A DNA stretch of 64,000 nt from an uncultured Eubacteriales bacterium (GTDB taxonomy: Bacteria > Bacillota > Clostridia > Oscillospirales > Acutalibacteraceae), in assembly GCA_934541115.1 (NCBI GenBank), contig CAKTDF010000002.1:161822-225821 (forward strand), given 5' to 3'. The translations under genes and the position numbers were made by a program. Each line of letters starts with the position of its first letter. Position 1 is the stretch's first letter. The notes beneath the pieces are model-generated. The model did not search any database and had not been told where the DNA came from. It was given only the letters and a program-made list of their open reading frames with translations. Below, piece after piece: positions 7,904-16,248 of the stretch.

Positions 7904-8035
7904 TCAGTTGTTAGCTGTCGGATCGATGATCCAATCTTCGTTTACATCCTCGCCTACGATGTGGCAAAGGAATCTGTAAAGATAGTTCCACATATCAATA
8001 AGGATAACTTCAATTTTCTTGAGTACGTCTTTCAT
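7904..8035 (-). CDS. 43-residue small protein of unknown function
   Basis: A short frame with an ATG at 8035, a GGAGGAA site eight bases upstream, a good sigma-A promoter (8066-8094) and a terminator right after the stop (7857-7881), so it looks like a complete transcription unit. The product begins MKDVLKKIEVILIDMWNYLY and ends in an acidic stretch, VGEDVNEDWIIDPTANN. The middle is amphipathic to hydrophobic and rich in aromatic residues, and could be a short membrane-associated helix. I recognise no family. It could also be a leader frame for rimM-trmD, but the terminator between them argues for an independent gene. Confidence 0.6.
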   Translation of the reverse strand: MKDVLKKIEVILIDMWNYLYRFLCHIVGEDVNEDWIIDPTANN

Positions 8036-8065
8036 AGTATTTCCTCCTCAATAATTTATAGCTAA

Positions 8066-8094
8066 ATTATACACTATATTCCATAAATTTGCAA
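8066..8094 (-). promoter_or_regulatory. Sigma-A promoter of the 43-aa gene
   Basis: The minus strand reads TTGCAA, 17 bases, TATAAT, about 30 bases upstream of the start codon at 8035. Confidence 0.75.
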
Positions 8095-8233
8095 CAGTTA
8101 TAAAAAGATTTTTAACCTATGCAAAAGAAGAAGTAATTATATAAAGACAGAAGATGTTGTGTTCAATTCAAGCTAAAAACCATGATAAAAAATCTTCGCC
8201 CATTCGCCGCACGATACGCACAGGGAACGAGCG

Positions 8234-8258
8234 AAAAAGCACTTCTGCAACTAAGTGC
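8234..8258 (-). terminator. Terminator after the metQNI-CMD-SDR unit
   Basis: The minus strand forms GCACTT/AAGTGC around an 8-base loop, followed by TTTTT, 30 bases past the stop of the dehydrogenase gene at 8288. It is the first clear terminator after the metQ promoter. The rest of 8036-8287 holds the promoter above and nothing else I can name. Confidence 0.65.
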
Positions 8259-8287
8259 TATAGCCACTGTATTGAATATTTACTAAC

Positions 8288-9091
8288 TTACACGGAAAGC
8301 AGACCCGCATCAATCACAAACTGAGAGCCGGTAGCATATCTCGCCTTATCCGAAGCAAGGAACAAAACCAAATCTGCAACATCCTGAGGCTCAATCCACG
8401 GAACCGGAAGAAGATTTCCGGCAGAACGCTCGGCAATTTCAATCGGAGTCATGCCTTCCATTGCTGCAAGGCCGTCATTCATGGGAGTGTTGACACCCGT
8501 CGGATGAATACTGACAACACGAATATTGTATGGAGCAAGCTCAATAGCCCATGCCTTTGTGAGACCGGTAAGTCCCCATTTTGAAGCGGTATAATGCGAA
8601 AGTCTGTTGCCGCCGCGAAGACCCATAACAGATGAATTGTTGATAATTACACCGCTCTTAGCCTTTTTCATGTACGGCACAACACGTCGTGTAACGTTGA
8701 ACGGTCCTTTGAGGTTAATGTCAATCATGGCATTCCACTCATCGTCAGTCATTTCGTCAACAGTCGCATATGCGCAAATGCCGGCATTGTTGAAAAGTAT
8801 ATCGATTTTTCCGAGTTCATCAATTGCTTTTTCAACAGCGACAGTCACAGCAGCATCATCGCGGACATCACCGACTGCAATCACTACTTTTCTGCCAAGA
8901 GCCTCAATTTCCTCTTTGAGAGTTTCAAGCTCATCATTAGTGCCGAAATCATAATTTGGATATTCAATCTTTTTTGCAACATCAAAAGCAACTATATCGG
9001 CGCCCTCTTTAGCAAGAGCAATGGCTGTTGCCCTACCCTGTCCATGAGCCGCACCTGTAATAAACGCAACCTTGTTTTCAAAATCTTTCAT
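8288..9091 (-). CDS. Short-chain dehydrogenase/reductase (SDR)
   Basis: A 267-residue classical SDR. The cofactor loop is TGAAHGQG at about residues 12-19, NNAG lies near 95, and the catalytic serine is in NNSSVMG, with YTASK supplying the active-site Tyr and Lys. The insertion after the second beta strand (about residues 40-60) resembles the carveol/levodione dehydrogenase branch, some members of which are tied to mycofactocin; no mycofactocin gene is seen here. Its substrate is unknown; it is probably a soluble NAD(P)-dependent alcohol or keto reductase. I start at the ATG at 9091, eight bases after AAGGAG; a GTG at 9100 touches that site. It lies 12 bases after the CMD gene. Confidence 0.85.
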   Translation of the reverse strand: MKDFENKVAFITGAAHGQGRATAIALAKEGADIVAFDVAKKIEYPNYDFGTNDELETLKEEIEALGRKVVIAVGDVRDDAAVTVAVEKAIDELGKIDILFNNAGICAYATVDEMTDDEWNAMIDINLKGPFNVTRRVVPYMKKAKSGVIINNSSVMGLRGGNRLSHYTASKWGLTGLTKAWAIELAPYNIRVVSIHPTGVNTPMNDGLAAMEGMTPIEIAERSAGNLLPVPWIEPQDVADLVLFLASDKARYATGSQFVIDAGLLSV

Positions 9092-9103
9092 ATCTGCCAC
9101 TCC

Positions 9104-9637
9104 TTAGTTTTCTTCTTTTTTGCGGTATTTATAAAGTACTTCGTCAAGAGGTACCTTTGCAATCGTATTGAACAAATTCGTTGCATACATTATTCCTGCG
9201 AACGAAAGGAGCAGAACGATTTCGTCATCGGAAAATTTTGCTTTCAATCCATCATATATTTCATCGGGAATATTGTGAGGATCTGCACAAATAGCCGCAC
9301 CGAGGTTCATAAGAAGCTCTTCCGTCTCAGAAATCTGCGGATTATCCGGATCATCACCGGAATCAATCAAAATTTTTCTGAAAAATGTTGAGCATACAAG
9401 ACAATCATTTCCGTTTGAAATTGCATATGAATAAAGCGAAATGGCCCGCTCGCCGATTACCGGAACAAGAAGATCATAGAGAGTGTACCACTCCATATAC
9501 GCCTTGAAAGCAGGCACACAGTGGAGCAAAGTACGTTTCATATTGGTAATTCTTCCGTGCTTTGCAATTTGGTCGTCATATTCTCTTTTGACTTCATCAC
9601 TTGAGTTTTCATACTCAGTCATTGGTATATAGCTCAT
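9104..9637 (-). CDS. Carboxymuconolactone decarboxylase (CMD)/AhpD-like protein
   Basis: A 177-residue all-helical CMD-family protein. The central SNGNDCLVCSTFF carries the CxxC pair of AhpD-like peroxidase-associated proteins, but the histidine expected four residues later is Phe. The thiol-relay chemistry of AhpD may therefore be altered. The GGAGG site is nine bases before the ATG at 9637. It lies between metI (17 bases away) and the dehydrogenase (12 bases away), so it is co-transcribed with both. Function unknown; peroxide or thiol chemistry is the usual assumption for the family. Confidence 0.75.
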   Translation of the reverse strand: MSYIPMTEYENSSDEVKREYDDQIAKHGRITNMKRTLLHCVPAFKAYMEWYTLYDLLVPVIGERAISLYSYAISNGNDCLVCSTFFRKILIDSGDDPDNPQISETEELLMNLGAAICADPHNIPDEIYDGLKAKFSDDEIVLLLSFAGIMYATNLFNTIAKVPLDEVLYKYRKKEEN

Positions 9638-9654
9638 TACTAAAATCCTCCGTT

Positions 9655-10362
9655 TTATTTACGATTTTTAAGTCTTTTATCACACTTTGTTGCCAAATAC
9701 GTTCCAACGCTTTGGAACACTTGAACCAGAACAACAAGGAAAATAACGGCAAAAAGCATGATTAAGTATTTGTATCTGTGATAACCGTAGTTAATTGCAA
9801 TCTTGCCAAGACCTCCGCCGCCAAGAACACCGCTCATTGCGGTGTATCCAAGAATTGTTGTGATTGCAATTGTAATATTGGAAATCAATGATGGAACACT
9901 TTCCGGCAGCATAACTTTTGTGATAATCTGGAACGGAGAAGCTCCCATGCTCTGTGCGGTTTCAATTATAGCCGGATTTACCTCGCGCAGACTGCCCTCA
10001 ACAAGTCTTGCAACAAACGGGAACGCTGCAATAACCAACGGAACTACCGATGCCATTGTACCTACAGTTGTTCCGACAATAAGCCTTGTGAGCGGAAAAA
10101 CAAGAATCATAAGAATCAAAAACGGAACCGAACGCAGGATATTAATCACAACGTCAATAACCTTTAAAACACCTTTCGGTATTTTGAGAATTTTTCCACC
10201 ATCACCCGCAACAACAATTACACCGAGGGGCAGACCGATAATTATGGCAAACAGCGTTGACAAAAGCGTGACATATACCGTCTCCCATGTTGCAAGCGGA
10301 AATTCAGTCTTTAAAACTTCGACCGCTTCGCGGAATGATTCGGACTGAAAGAACTCACTCAT
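9655..10362 (-). CDS. metI: Methionine-type ABC transporter permease MetI
   Basis: A 235-residue inner-membrane permease with about five membrane segments and the EAA-like loop (ETAQSMGASPFQIITKVMLPES) that contacts the ATPase. It is of the usual MetI length. Its start overlaps the end of metN by 8 bases, so the two are translationally coupled. With MetN and MetQ it should import methionine or a related amino acid. Specificity cannot be proved from the permease, and the redox genes downstream leave room for another sulfur ligand. Confidence 0.9.
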   Translation of the reverse strand: MSEFFQSESFREAVEVLKTEFPLATWETVYVTLLSTLFAIIIGLPLGVIVVAGDGGKILKIPKGVLKVIDVVINILRSVPFLILMILVFPLTRLIVGTTVGTMASVVPLVIAAFPFVARLVEGSLREVNPAIIETAQSMGASPFQIITKVMLPESVPSLISNITIAITTILGYTAMSGVLGGGGLGKIAINYGYHRYKYLIMLFAVIFLVVLVQVFQSVGTYLATKCDKRLKNRK

Positions 10363-11365
10363 CGGCTTTCACCTCCTCAACAAGAATATCCGGCATTGCC
10401 TTAAGGTATTTCATAGCCCTTTCAAGCTCGTCTTTTCCGCCGGGAATACCTAAAATGATGTTTCCATACGCCTTATCGCCTATTCCCTTTGTAGAAGCGG
10501 AAAGAATGCTCGCCGTTATACCCTCGTCAATCGCCATCTGAGCGATAAGCGGAGTATTGGTTGCCTTAGCTCCGTTGAAAACAACGCGAATGACATTTTC
10601 GCCGCCGCTGATTTCGGTTTCCTTTTCGTATCCGTCAGGGAAAACAAGTCGTTTTGCCGCAATTGATTTGGGAGCAGAGAACACTTCGCTCACCAAACCT
10701 TCCTCGGCAACTTCGCCGTTGTCAAGAATGGCAACATGCGAGCAAATCTGTTCAACAACGCTCATTTGATGAGTAATTACAATAACGGTGATCCCCAGCT
10801 TATCATGAATATCGCGGATAAGTGAAAGAATGGATTGTGTCGTCTGCGGATCAAGTGCACTTGTTGCCTCATCGCAAAGAAGAATTTTGGGGTGAGTTGC
10901 AAGGGCACGGGCAATCGCCACCCTCTGCTGCTGACCGCCGGAAAGCTGTGACGGATAAGCCTTTAGCTTGTCGCCAAGACCTACAATTTCAAGAAGCTCT
11001 GCTGCGCGTTTTGCAGCCTCAGACTTTTTTACACCGGACAATTCAAGCGGAAAACAAACATTTCTCAAACAGTTTTTCTGCATCAGCAAGTTAAACCCTT
11101 GAAAAATCATTGTAATGTTTCTTCTCTCTTTGCGAAGTTCAGCCTGAGAAAGAGAAGCCATATCCTTGCCGTCAATTATCACCTTGCCGTCAGTCGGACG
11201 TTCAAGCATGTTTATGCAACGAACCAAAGTACTTTTGCCGGCGCCGCTCATACCGATGATTCCGTATATATCACCGTCATTTATTGTCAGCGATATATTT
11301 TTCAAAGCCTCAACATTGCCGTCGGCAGTAGTAAAGGTTTTTGTCAGATTTTTAATTTCAATCAT
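10355..11365 (-). CDS. metN: Methionine-type ABC transporter ATP-binding protein MetN
   Basis: A 336-residue ATPase. Walker A is GMSGAGKST (about residue 38), the signature is LSGGQQQR, and Walker B is ILLCDEATSALD. The last 80 residues form the NIL/ACT-like regulatory domain of MetN, in which bound methionine inhibits transport. Gaps to metI are negative (8-base overlap). A gap of 99 bases separates it from metQ upstream and contains a GC-rich hairpin. Confidence 0.92.
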   Translation of the reverse strand: MIEIKNLTKTFTTADGNVEALKNISLTINDGDIYGIIGMSGAGKSTLVRCINMLERPTDGKVIIDGKDMASLSQAELRKERRNITMIFQGFNLLMQKNCLRNVCFPLELSGVKKSEAAKRAAELLEIVGLGDKLKAYPSQLSGGQQQRVAIARALATHPKILLCDEATSALDPQTTQSILSLIRDIHDKLGITVIVITHQMSVVEQICSHVAILDNGEVAEEGLVSEVFSAPKSIAAKRLVFPDGYEKETEISGGENVIRVVFNGAKATNTPLIAQMAIDEGITASILSASTKGIGDKAYGNIILGIPGGKDELERAMKYLKAMPDILVEEVKADE

Positions 11366-11417
11366 AAATTATCTCCAATCGGTCTCCGAACCTGCGACCG
11401 TATTATACAAGAAATAA

Positions 11418-11441
11418 CGTCGGCCGCAAAAGCGGACAACG
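11418..11441 (-). other. Intercistronic hairpin between metQ and metN
   Basis: The minus strand can fold CGTTG-t-CCGC, TTTT loop, GCGG-c-CGACG, one internal mismatch and one G-U pair, followed by TTATTTCTTG. It may protect the 3' end of the more highly needed metQ message or act as a weak terminator that lowers metNI relative to the binding protein. No function is shown by sequence alone. Confidence 0.45.
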
Positions 11442-11464
11442 CTATCTCTTCACTTATTCAACGA

Positions 11465-12313
11465 TTATTTTTTGAGAGCGTCAAGAGTCGTCTGCTTTCC
11501 GCCATAAAAGCCCATCGGCTCAACATGGATTGCCGATACAGAGACAACGTGAGTTCCGTTTTCCTTGTTGAAGTCTTCAAGGTAAGGAAGATGCTGGAAG
11601 TAGTTTGCATCTACTTCACCGCTGTCAACAACCTTGTTCGGCTGAACATAATCGGTGAACTCCTTAATATCAAGGGTAACATCCTTTTCCGCAAGAATCT
11701 CCTTCGCAACTGCAAGGATTTCAGCATGCGGTGTGGGAGAAGCAGCGACGGTAATTTTTGTGCCGGCAAGTTTGCTGTAATCTACGCTTGAGTCAAAACC
11801 GTCACCCGGATTTTCAACAGTTGAAACGACCTGACCGTCATATTTTTCATTGATGAAATCGGCAACCTTTTTGCTTTCAAGAGCAGCTTTAAGAGCTTTG
11901 ATTTTATCTGTGCTTTCATCGCCTTCCTTAACAGCGAGAATATTGCTGTATGCCGAAGAAGAGCTTTCAATCGCAAGAGAATCCTTAACAGGGTTGAGTC
12001 CGGCGGAAATTGCATAGTTTGAATTGATTACGGCATAGTCAACATCTTGAAGAATATTCGGAATCTGAGCCGCTTCAACTTCTTTGAACTCAATACCGTA
12101 AGGATTTTCGGTAATGTCCTTTACAGTAGCCTGAATGCCTGAGCCGTCCTTGAGCTTGATGTAGCCCTTTTCCTGGAGAAGCAAAAGAGCGCGTGCTTCA
12201 TTTGTTGTGTCGTTGGGAACTGCAATTGTAATTGCCTTGTCCTTTGATGAGCAAGCTGCGAACGTTGCAAGAACAAGCACAGCTGCGATAACCAACGCGA
12301 TAACTTTTTTCAT
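11465..12313 (-). CDS. metQ: Methionine-type ABC transporter substrate-binding lipoprotein MetQ
   Basis: A 282-residue NlpA/MetQ-family lipoprotein. The N terminus has a hydrophobic signal ending in a lipobox (LATFAAC), so Cys at about residue 20 should be lipidated and the protein anchored outside the membrane. The mature part starts with a beta strand (AITIAVPNDTTNEARAL) typical of the fold. I use the ATG at 12313, nine bases after AAAGG; a TTG three codons earlier abuts the site. First gene of the metQ-metN-metI-CMD-SDR unit. Confidence 0.92.
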   Translation of the reverse strand: MKKVIALVIAAVLVLATFAACSSKDKAITIAVPNDTTNEARALLLLQEKGYIKLKDGSGIQATVKDITENPYGIEFKEVEAAQIPNILQDVDYAVINSNYAISAGLNPVKDSLAIESSSSAYSNILAVKEGDESTDKIKALKAALESKKVADFINEKYDGQVVSTVENPGDGFDSSVDYSKLAGTKITVAASPTPHAEILAVAKEILAEKDVTLDIKEFTDYVQPNKVVDSGEVDANYFQHLPYLEDFNKENGTHVVSVSAIHVEPMGFYGGKQTTLDALKK

Positions 12314-12372
12314 TTTAATCAACCTTTCGTTCTAAAATTACCTGTTTTAAATATGCGATGATGAATATAGCA

Positions 12373-12414
12373 TTACCCAAAACTGCACATTCGCTGGTTT
12401 AACTTATGAGTCAT
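12373..12414 (-). CDS. Putative 13-codon leader peptide upstream of metQ
   Basis: Between the metQ promoter and metQ lies ATG...TAA encoding MTHKLNQRMCSFG, with a very strong GAAGGAGGTC site six bases upstream. A ribosome site this good in a leader is unlikely by chance. There is no obvious S-box riboswitch or terminator in the leader, so if the peptide is regulatory it would act on translation or mRNA stability. It holds only two Met and one Cys, so classical starvation attenuation is not evident. It may simply be a decayed start. Confidence 0.4.
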   Translation of the reverse strand: MTHKLNQRMCSFG

Positions 12415-12443
12415 TGTTTTGACCTCCTTCATTGATCGTGCAT

Positions 12444-12473
12444 ATTATAGCTCAGGCTTTTCGCTTTGTCCAA
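12444..12473 (-). promoter_or_regulatory. Sigma-A promoter of the metQ unit
   Basis: The minus strand reads TTGGAC, 18 bases, TATAAT. Transcription would start near 12437 and cover the short leader frame before metQ. The LysR gene lies directly upstream on the same strand and may act here. Confidence 0.65.
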
Positions 12474-12515
12474 TACCATATGAATATAGTAGGTTATAAG
12501 TAAAATCTATAGCTC

Positions 12516-12563
12516 AAAACAAAGCTGAAGACAGTCAAACACTGTGGGAATGACTGTCTTCAG
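12516..12563 (-). terminator. Terminator of the LysR gene
   Basis: A 13-bp stem (CTGAAGACAGTCA and its complement) just after the stop at 12568, followed on the minus strand by CTTTGTTTT. It separates the regulator from the metQ promoter. Confidence 0.8.
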
Positions 12564-12567
12564 TCTA

Positions 12568-13503
12568 TTAATTAAGTTCTTTTGCCTTTTCATTTAGGTA
12601 TGTTCCGATTTCTTCAATATATTGCTTTCCTATACTGCTTAGTACTGTATTTTTTTTAGTAATATAACCGATTTCCATGTCACTGTTTTCATCAACGGAA
12701 TCGGCTTGAAATGGTACGGCAAGATAATCACTGCCGTTCAGTTCTTCGCAAATAATACCGGAGCAAAGCGTATAACCGTTAAGACCTATCATGAGGTTGA
12801 GCATGGTTGCTCTGTCGTTTGCCTTAATTATTCTTGTATACTCGTTGGTGCTGAGTATTTCCTCGGCAAAATAGAATGAACCGGATTCACCCTGTTCAAA
12901 AGAAAGGCATGGATAGTCTTTAAGTTCGTCAAAGCTTATTGATTTTTTCTTTGCAAGAGGGTGACCTGACCAAAGATAAACATAAGCGCGGCATTTAATT
13001 ATATGGTGAAACTCCAGATTACTGCTCCTCAATAGTTTTGTTACTGCGGCACGGTTAAAATCACTCAGATATAAAATTCCTATTTCACTGCGCATGTTGC
13101 TCACATCCGATATGACATCACGCGTTTTTGTCTCTCTTATCGCAAACTCATATTGTGACATGTCAAAATGCTTTACAAGTTCAACGAAGGCCTTGACGGC
13201 GAATGAGTAGTGCTGAGTTGAAACGCCAAATTTTTTCTTGACATTTGCTGTCTCACCGTATTTTTCCATCAATGCTTCGTATTGATTATACACCTGCCTT
13301 GCATAAAGAAGAAACTCAGAGCCGTCCTGCGTGAGAGAAACGCCCCTTCCGCTTCGGTAAAATATCGTTATTCCGAGTTCCTTTTCAAGTTCCTGCATTG
13401 AGCTTGTTAAAGACGGCTGAGAGATATACAGCACCTCGGCGGCTTTATTAAAAGAGCCGGATTCGGAAATTGTTATTGCATAGTGCAGCTGTTGGATTGT
13501 CAT
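12568..13503 (-). CDS. LysR-family transcriptional regulator
   Basis: A 311-residue LysR-type regulator. The N-terminal winged HTH covers about residues 1-60 (SGSFNKAAEVLYISQPSLTS is the recognition region). The effector-binding domain follows (about 90-300). It sits between the transketolase pair upstream (69 bases away) and the metQ unit downstream, all on one strand, and has its own terminator. Usual LysR targets are adjacent, so the metQNI-CMD-SDR unit is the likeliest target; this is inference. The effector is unknown. Confidence 0.9.
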   Translation of the reverse strand: MTIQQLHYAITISESGSFNKAAEVLYISQPSLTSSMQELEKELGITIFYRSGRGVSLTQDGSEFLLYARQVYNQYEALMEKYGETANVKKKFGVSTQHYSFAVKAFVELVKHFDMSQYEFAIRETKTRDVISDVSNMRSEIGILYLSDFNRAAVTKLLRSSNLEFHHIIKCRAYVYLWSGHPLAKKKSISFDELKDYPCLSFEQGESGSFYFAEEILSTNEYTRIIKANDRATMLNLMIGLNGYTLCSGIICEELNGSDYLAVPFQADSVDENSDMEIGYITKKNTVLSSIGKQYIEEIGTYLNEKAKELN

Positions 13504-13572
13504 TCATTCACCTACTTAGCAAAAATCGGTGAACGGTCGAAAACAACCGTCCACCGAACTGAATTTGTTTTT

Positions 13573-14514
13573 TTACTTAAGCTTGACGGCAGCTCTTGCT
13601 TTCTCTGCAATGTGTTTTGCGTCAAGACCGAAAATTTTAAGAAGTTCAACAGCCGGACCGGATTTTCCGAACGTATCTTCAACACCGAGACGAAGAACAG
13701 GAACCGGACAAAATTCTGAAAGAACTTCTGTCACAGCAGAACCGAGTCCGCCGATTACACTGTGTTCCTCTGCAGTAACGATCGCACCGGTTTCTTTCGC
13801 AGCCTTAATAAGAATTTCTTTGTCAACCGGCTTAATTGTATGGATATTGATTACTCTCGCATCTATTCCTTCAGCTTTGAGTTCATCAGCAGCAATGAGA
13901 GCCTCATTAACCATGAGACCTGTTGCAACAATTGTCACATCTTTGCCGTCTCTGAGAGTAACACCCTTGCCAAGTTCAAACTTGTAGTCCTCGGAATTTA
14001 CTCTGGGTACCGCCAAACGACCAAAGCGCATATAAACCGGACCCTCAAAATCCGCAGCAGCAAGAACAGCCTGAAATGCTTCAACATCGTCTGCCGGATT
14101 AATAATAACCATGTTCGGAATCGAACGCATAAGAGCAATATCCTCGCAGCACTGATGGCTGGCGCCGTCTTCGCCGACAGAAATGCCCGCGTGAGTCGCA
14201 CCGATCTTAACATTAAGCTTAGGATAAGCAATCGAGTTTCTTACCTGCTCAAATGCGCGTCCGGCAGAAAACATGGCAAACGAGCTGGCAAAAACGGTGT
14301 AGCCGACAGTCGAAAGTCCGGCAGCAACGCCCATCATATTGCCCTCTGCAATACCTGCGTCAATGAATTTTTCAGGGAATTCCTTTTTAAATACGATTGT
14401 TTTGGTTGCCTTTGCAAGGTCAGCGTCAAGAACAAGAATATCATCTCTTTTGCCAAGTTCTTTGAGCGCTTTTCCATATGCATCTCTTGTTGCACATTTA
14501 ATTACGTCAGCCAT
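13573..14514 (-). CDS. Transketolase, C-terminal subunit
   Basis: A 313-residue protein covering the pyrimidine-binding and C-terminal domains of transketolase, as found in the split enzymes of many Firmicutes and archaea. It carries DADLAKAT, GIAEGNMMGVAAGL with the catalytic Glu, and the C-terminal TAEEHSVIGGLGSAV. The ATG at 14514 follows GGAGG by seven bases and lies 3 bases from the partner's stop, so both subunits are made together. The enzyme moves two-carbon units in the non-oxidative pentose phosphate pathway. DXPS-like proteins share this fold but have a fused, longer layout. Confidence 0.92.
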   Translation of the reverse strand: MADVIKCATRDAYGKALKELGKRDDILVLDADLAKATKTIVFKKEFPEKFIDAGIAEGNMMGVAAGLSTVGYTVFASSFAMFSAGRAFEQVRNSIAYPKLNVKIGATHAGISVGEDGASHQCCEDIALMRSIPNMVIINPADDVEAFQAVLAAADFEGPVYMRFGRLAVPRVNSEDYKFELGKGVTLRDGKDVTIVATGLMVNEALIAADELKAEGIDARVINIHTIKPVDKEILIKAAKETGAIVTAEEHSVIGGLGSAVTEVLSEFCPVPVLRLGVEDTFGKSGPAVELLKIFGLDAKHIAEKARAAVKLK

Positions 14515-14516
14515 AA

Positions 14517-15359
14517 TCACACCTCCAATGCGTTCAAAGCGTCGCCAAGTTCTTTCATAGCCTGTTCATACTGTTCGGCGTTTGGTGCGCTTCCGTGCCA
14601 ATCGCACTTGTCTTCCATAAATGAAACGCCCTTACCCTTAACTGTTTTTGCAACAATGCAGGTAGGTTTACCCTTAAACTCCTTGGCTTTTTTGAAAGCC
14701 TCGTCAATTTCATCAAAGCAATGCCCGTTAATTACGATAACATTCCAGCCAAAAGCAGCAAACTTTTCGTCGATAGGACAGGGTGAATTTACTTCGTCAA
14801 GAGAACCGTCGATCTGAAGGTTATTATAGTCAACAACGGCAACAAGGTTATCCAACTTATGGTTTCCGGCAAACATAGCAGCTTCCCAAACCTGACCTTC
14901 TTCAATTTCTCCATCGCCGAGAGCTGTATAAACACGGAATTTCTTGCCCTTCAGCTTTGCGCCGAGCGCCATACCCACAGCGGCGGAAATTCCTTGACCG
15001 AGAGAACCGGTGCTCATGTCAACGCCGGGGGTGTATCGCATGCTGGGATGCCCCTGAAGAATGGAATCCGGTTTTCTGAGAGTCTTGATAAGGTCAAACG
15101 GGAAAAATCCCTTGAGAGCAAGCGCAGAATAAAGCGCAGGCGCAGTGTGACCCTTTGAGAGAACAAAACGGTCTCTGTCTTCCCACGAGGGATTTTTAGG
15201 ATTAACGTTCATCTCTTCAAAATAAAGATAAGTAATAATGTCTGCAATTGAAAGTGAACCGCCCGGATGACCGGACTTTGCGTTGAACGTGCCTTCAATA
15301 ACACCCATTCTTACCTTGCAAGCGAGCTTTTTGAGCTCAATCTTTTTGGTTGCGTCCAA
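14517..15359 (-). CDS. Transketolase, N-terminal subunit
   Basis: A 280-residue thiamine-diphosphate-binding half of transketolase, with GHPGGSLSIADI, DRFVLSKGHTAPALYSAL and the cofactor motif GDGEIEEGQVWEAAMFAG followed by NN. I place the start at a TTG at 15359, eight bases after GGAGG; an in-frame TTG at 15395 has a poorer, too-close site. It pairs with the C-terminal subunit 2 bases downstream. A HAD phosphatase gene precedes it by about 50 bases. Confidence 0.92.
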   Translation of the reverse strand: MDATKKIELKKLACKVRMGVIEGTFNAKSGHPGGSLSIADIITYLYFEEMNVNPKNPSWEDRDRFVLSKGHTAPALYSALALKGFFPFDLIKTLRKPDSILQGHPSMRYTPGVDMSTGSLGQGISAAVGMALGAKLKGKKFRVYTALGDGEIEEGQVWEAAMFAGNHKLDNLVAVVDYNNLQIDGSLDEVNSPCPIDEKFAAFGWNVIVINGHCFDEIDEAFKKAKEFKGKPTCIVAKTVKGKGVSFMEDKCDWHGSAPNAEQYEQAMKELGDALNALEV

Positions 15360-15411
15360 TGTGATTTCCTCCTTTATTAAAAGCGGAAAGAGCAATTAGC
15401 TCCTTCAGCAA

Positions 15412-16248
15412 TCATTTGCTGTAATTTTTAATAATATACTCAATGAGATCAGCAACAGCGCCCTTGTTGCAGTGGCAAGTAACAAGCTTTGCAATTTTTT
15501 TCATACCATCCGGCGCCTGACCGCAGCATGCAGGCAGCCCCACAGCCTTGAGCATCTCATAATCGTTAAAATAGTCACCTATTGCGGCAGTGTGTTCCTG
15601 TTTAATACCAAGAAGCTCTGCAACCTTTAAAACAGCAACGCCCTTATTGGTACCTTCATTAACAAGCTCAAAAGAGAACGGCGATGTTCTCATGAGATTT
15701 GTCGTCATGCTGCTGTTTTCCTTGGCAAACTTTTCAACCTTTGTTATGACAAAAGGCAGACCGGTAAAAATCGCTTTGCACCAATCGCCGGTGTGTACTT
15801 CATCAATACTCTTAAAATACTTAATTGGCAACTTGCTTGTTTTCGCAAGAATATAGGCGGAAAGGGTCGGTTTCACAACACGCGCCTCATACGGCGTTAT
15901 AACTTGAACCGTCGCAAAACAAAACTTCTTGGCTGCCTTTTTAATGATTTCGGTAACTTTTTCATTAACCGGACTCATCCATAAAATCTTCTCATTGCTA
16001 TAATCATAAACGCCGGCACCATTAATAAACACTGCATATCCCGTGTTTAGCTTGAGCTTATCAAAATGTTTGCGCATCGATTCAATCGACCTGCCGGACG
16101 AAAGAATGAAGCGACCGCCATAATCATAAACAAACTTATGAATGGCATCAAAATTGCGCTTAGGTAATTTTCTTCTTTTATCATTTAACGTTCCGTCAAT
16201 ATCGGAGGCAATAAGCCAACCGGAAAGCGGAAGCTTTTTTTCTGTCAT
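15412..16248 (-). CDS. Cof-type HAD-superfamily phosphatase
   Basis: A 278-residue HAD hydrolase of the Cof/YidA group. Motif I is ASDIDGTLND with both catalytic aspartates, motif II is LSSGRS, and motif IV is AAIGDYFNDYEML. The C2B-type cap lies between (about 85-190). Such enzymes dephosphorylate sugar phosphates or cofactors in the cytoplasm; the substrate cannot be named. It overlaps rluD by four bases (ATGA) and so is translated with it. Confidence 0.9.
   Translation of the reverse strand: MTEKKLPLSGWLIASDIDGTLNDKRRKLPKRNFDAIHKFVYDYGGRFILSSGRSIESMRKHFDKLKLNTGYAVFINGAGVYDYSNEKILWMSPVNEKVTEIIKKAAKKFCFATVQVITPYEARVVKPTLSAYILAKTSKLPIKYFKSIDEVHTGDWCKAIFTGLPFVITKVEKFAKENSSMTTNLMRTSPFSFELVNEGTNKGVAVLKVAELLGIKQEHTAAIGDYFNDYEMLKAVGLPACCGQAPDGMKKIAKLVTCHCNKGAVADLIEYIIKNYSK

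Noticed and set aside
12314..12443. S-box (SAM) riboswitch before metQ
   Set aside because: The leader of about 120 bases lacks the S-box core motifs and any terminator.
13762..14817. 351-codon open frame on the plus strand
   Set aside because: It runs antisense across both transketolase subunit genes, without a ribosome site or recognisable motif.
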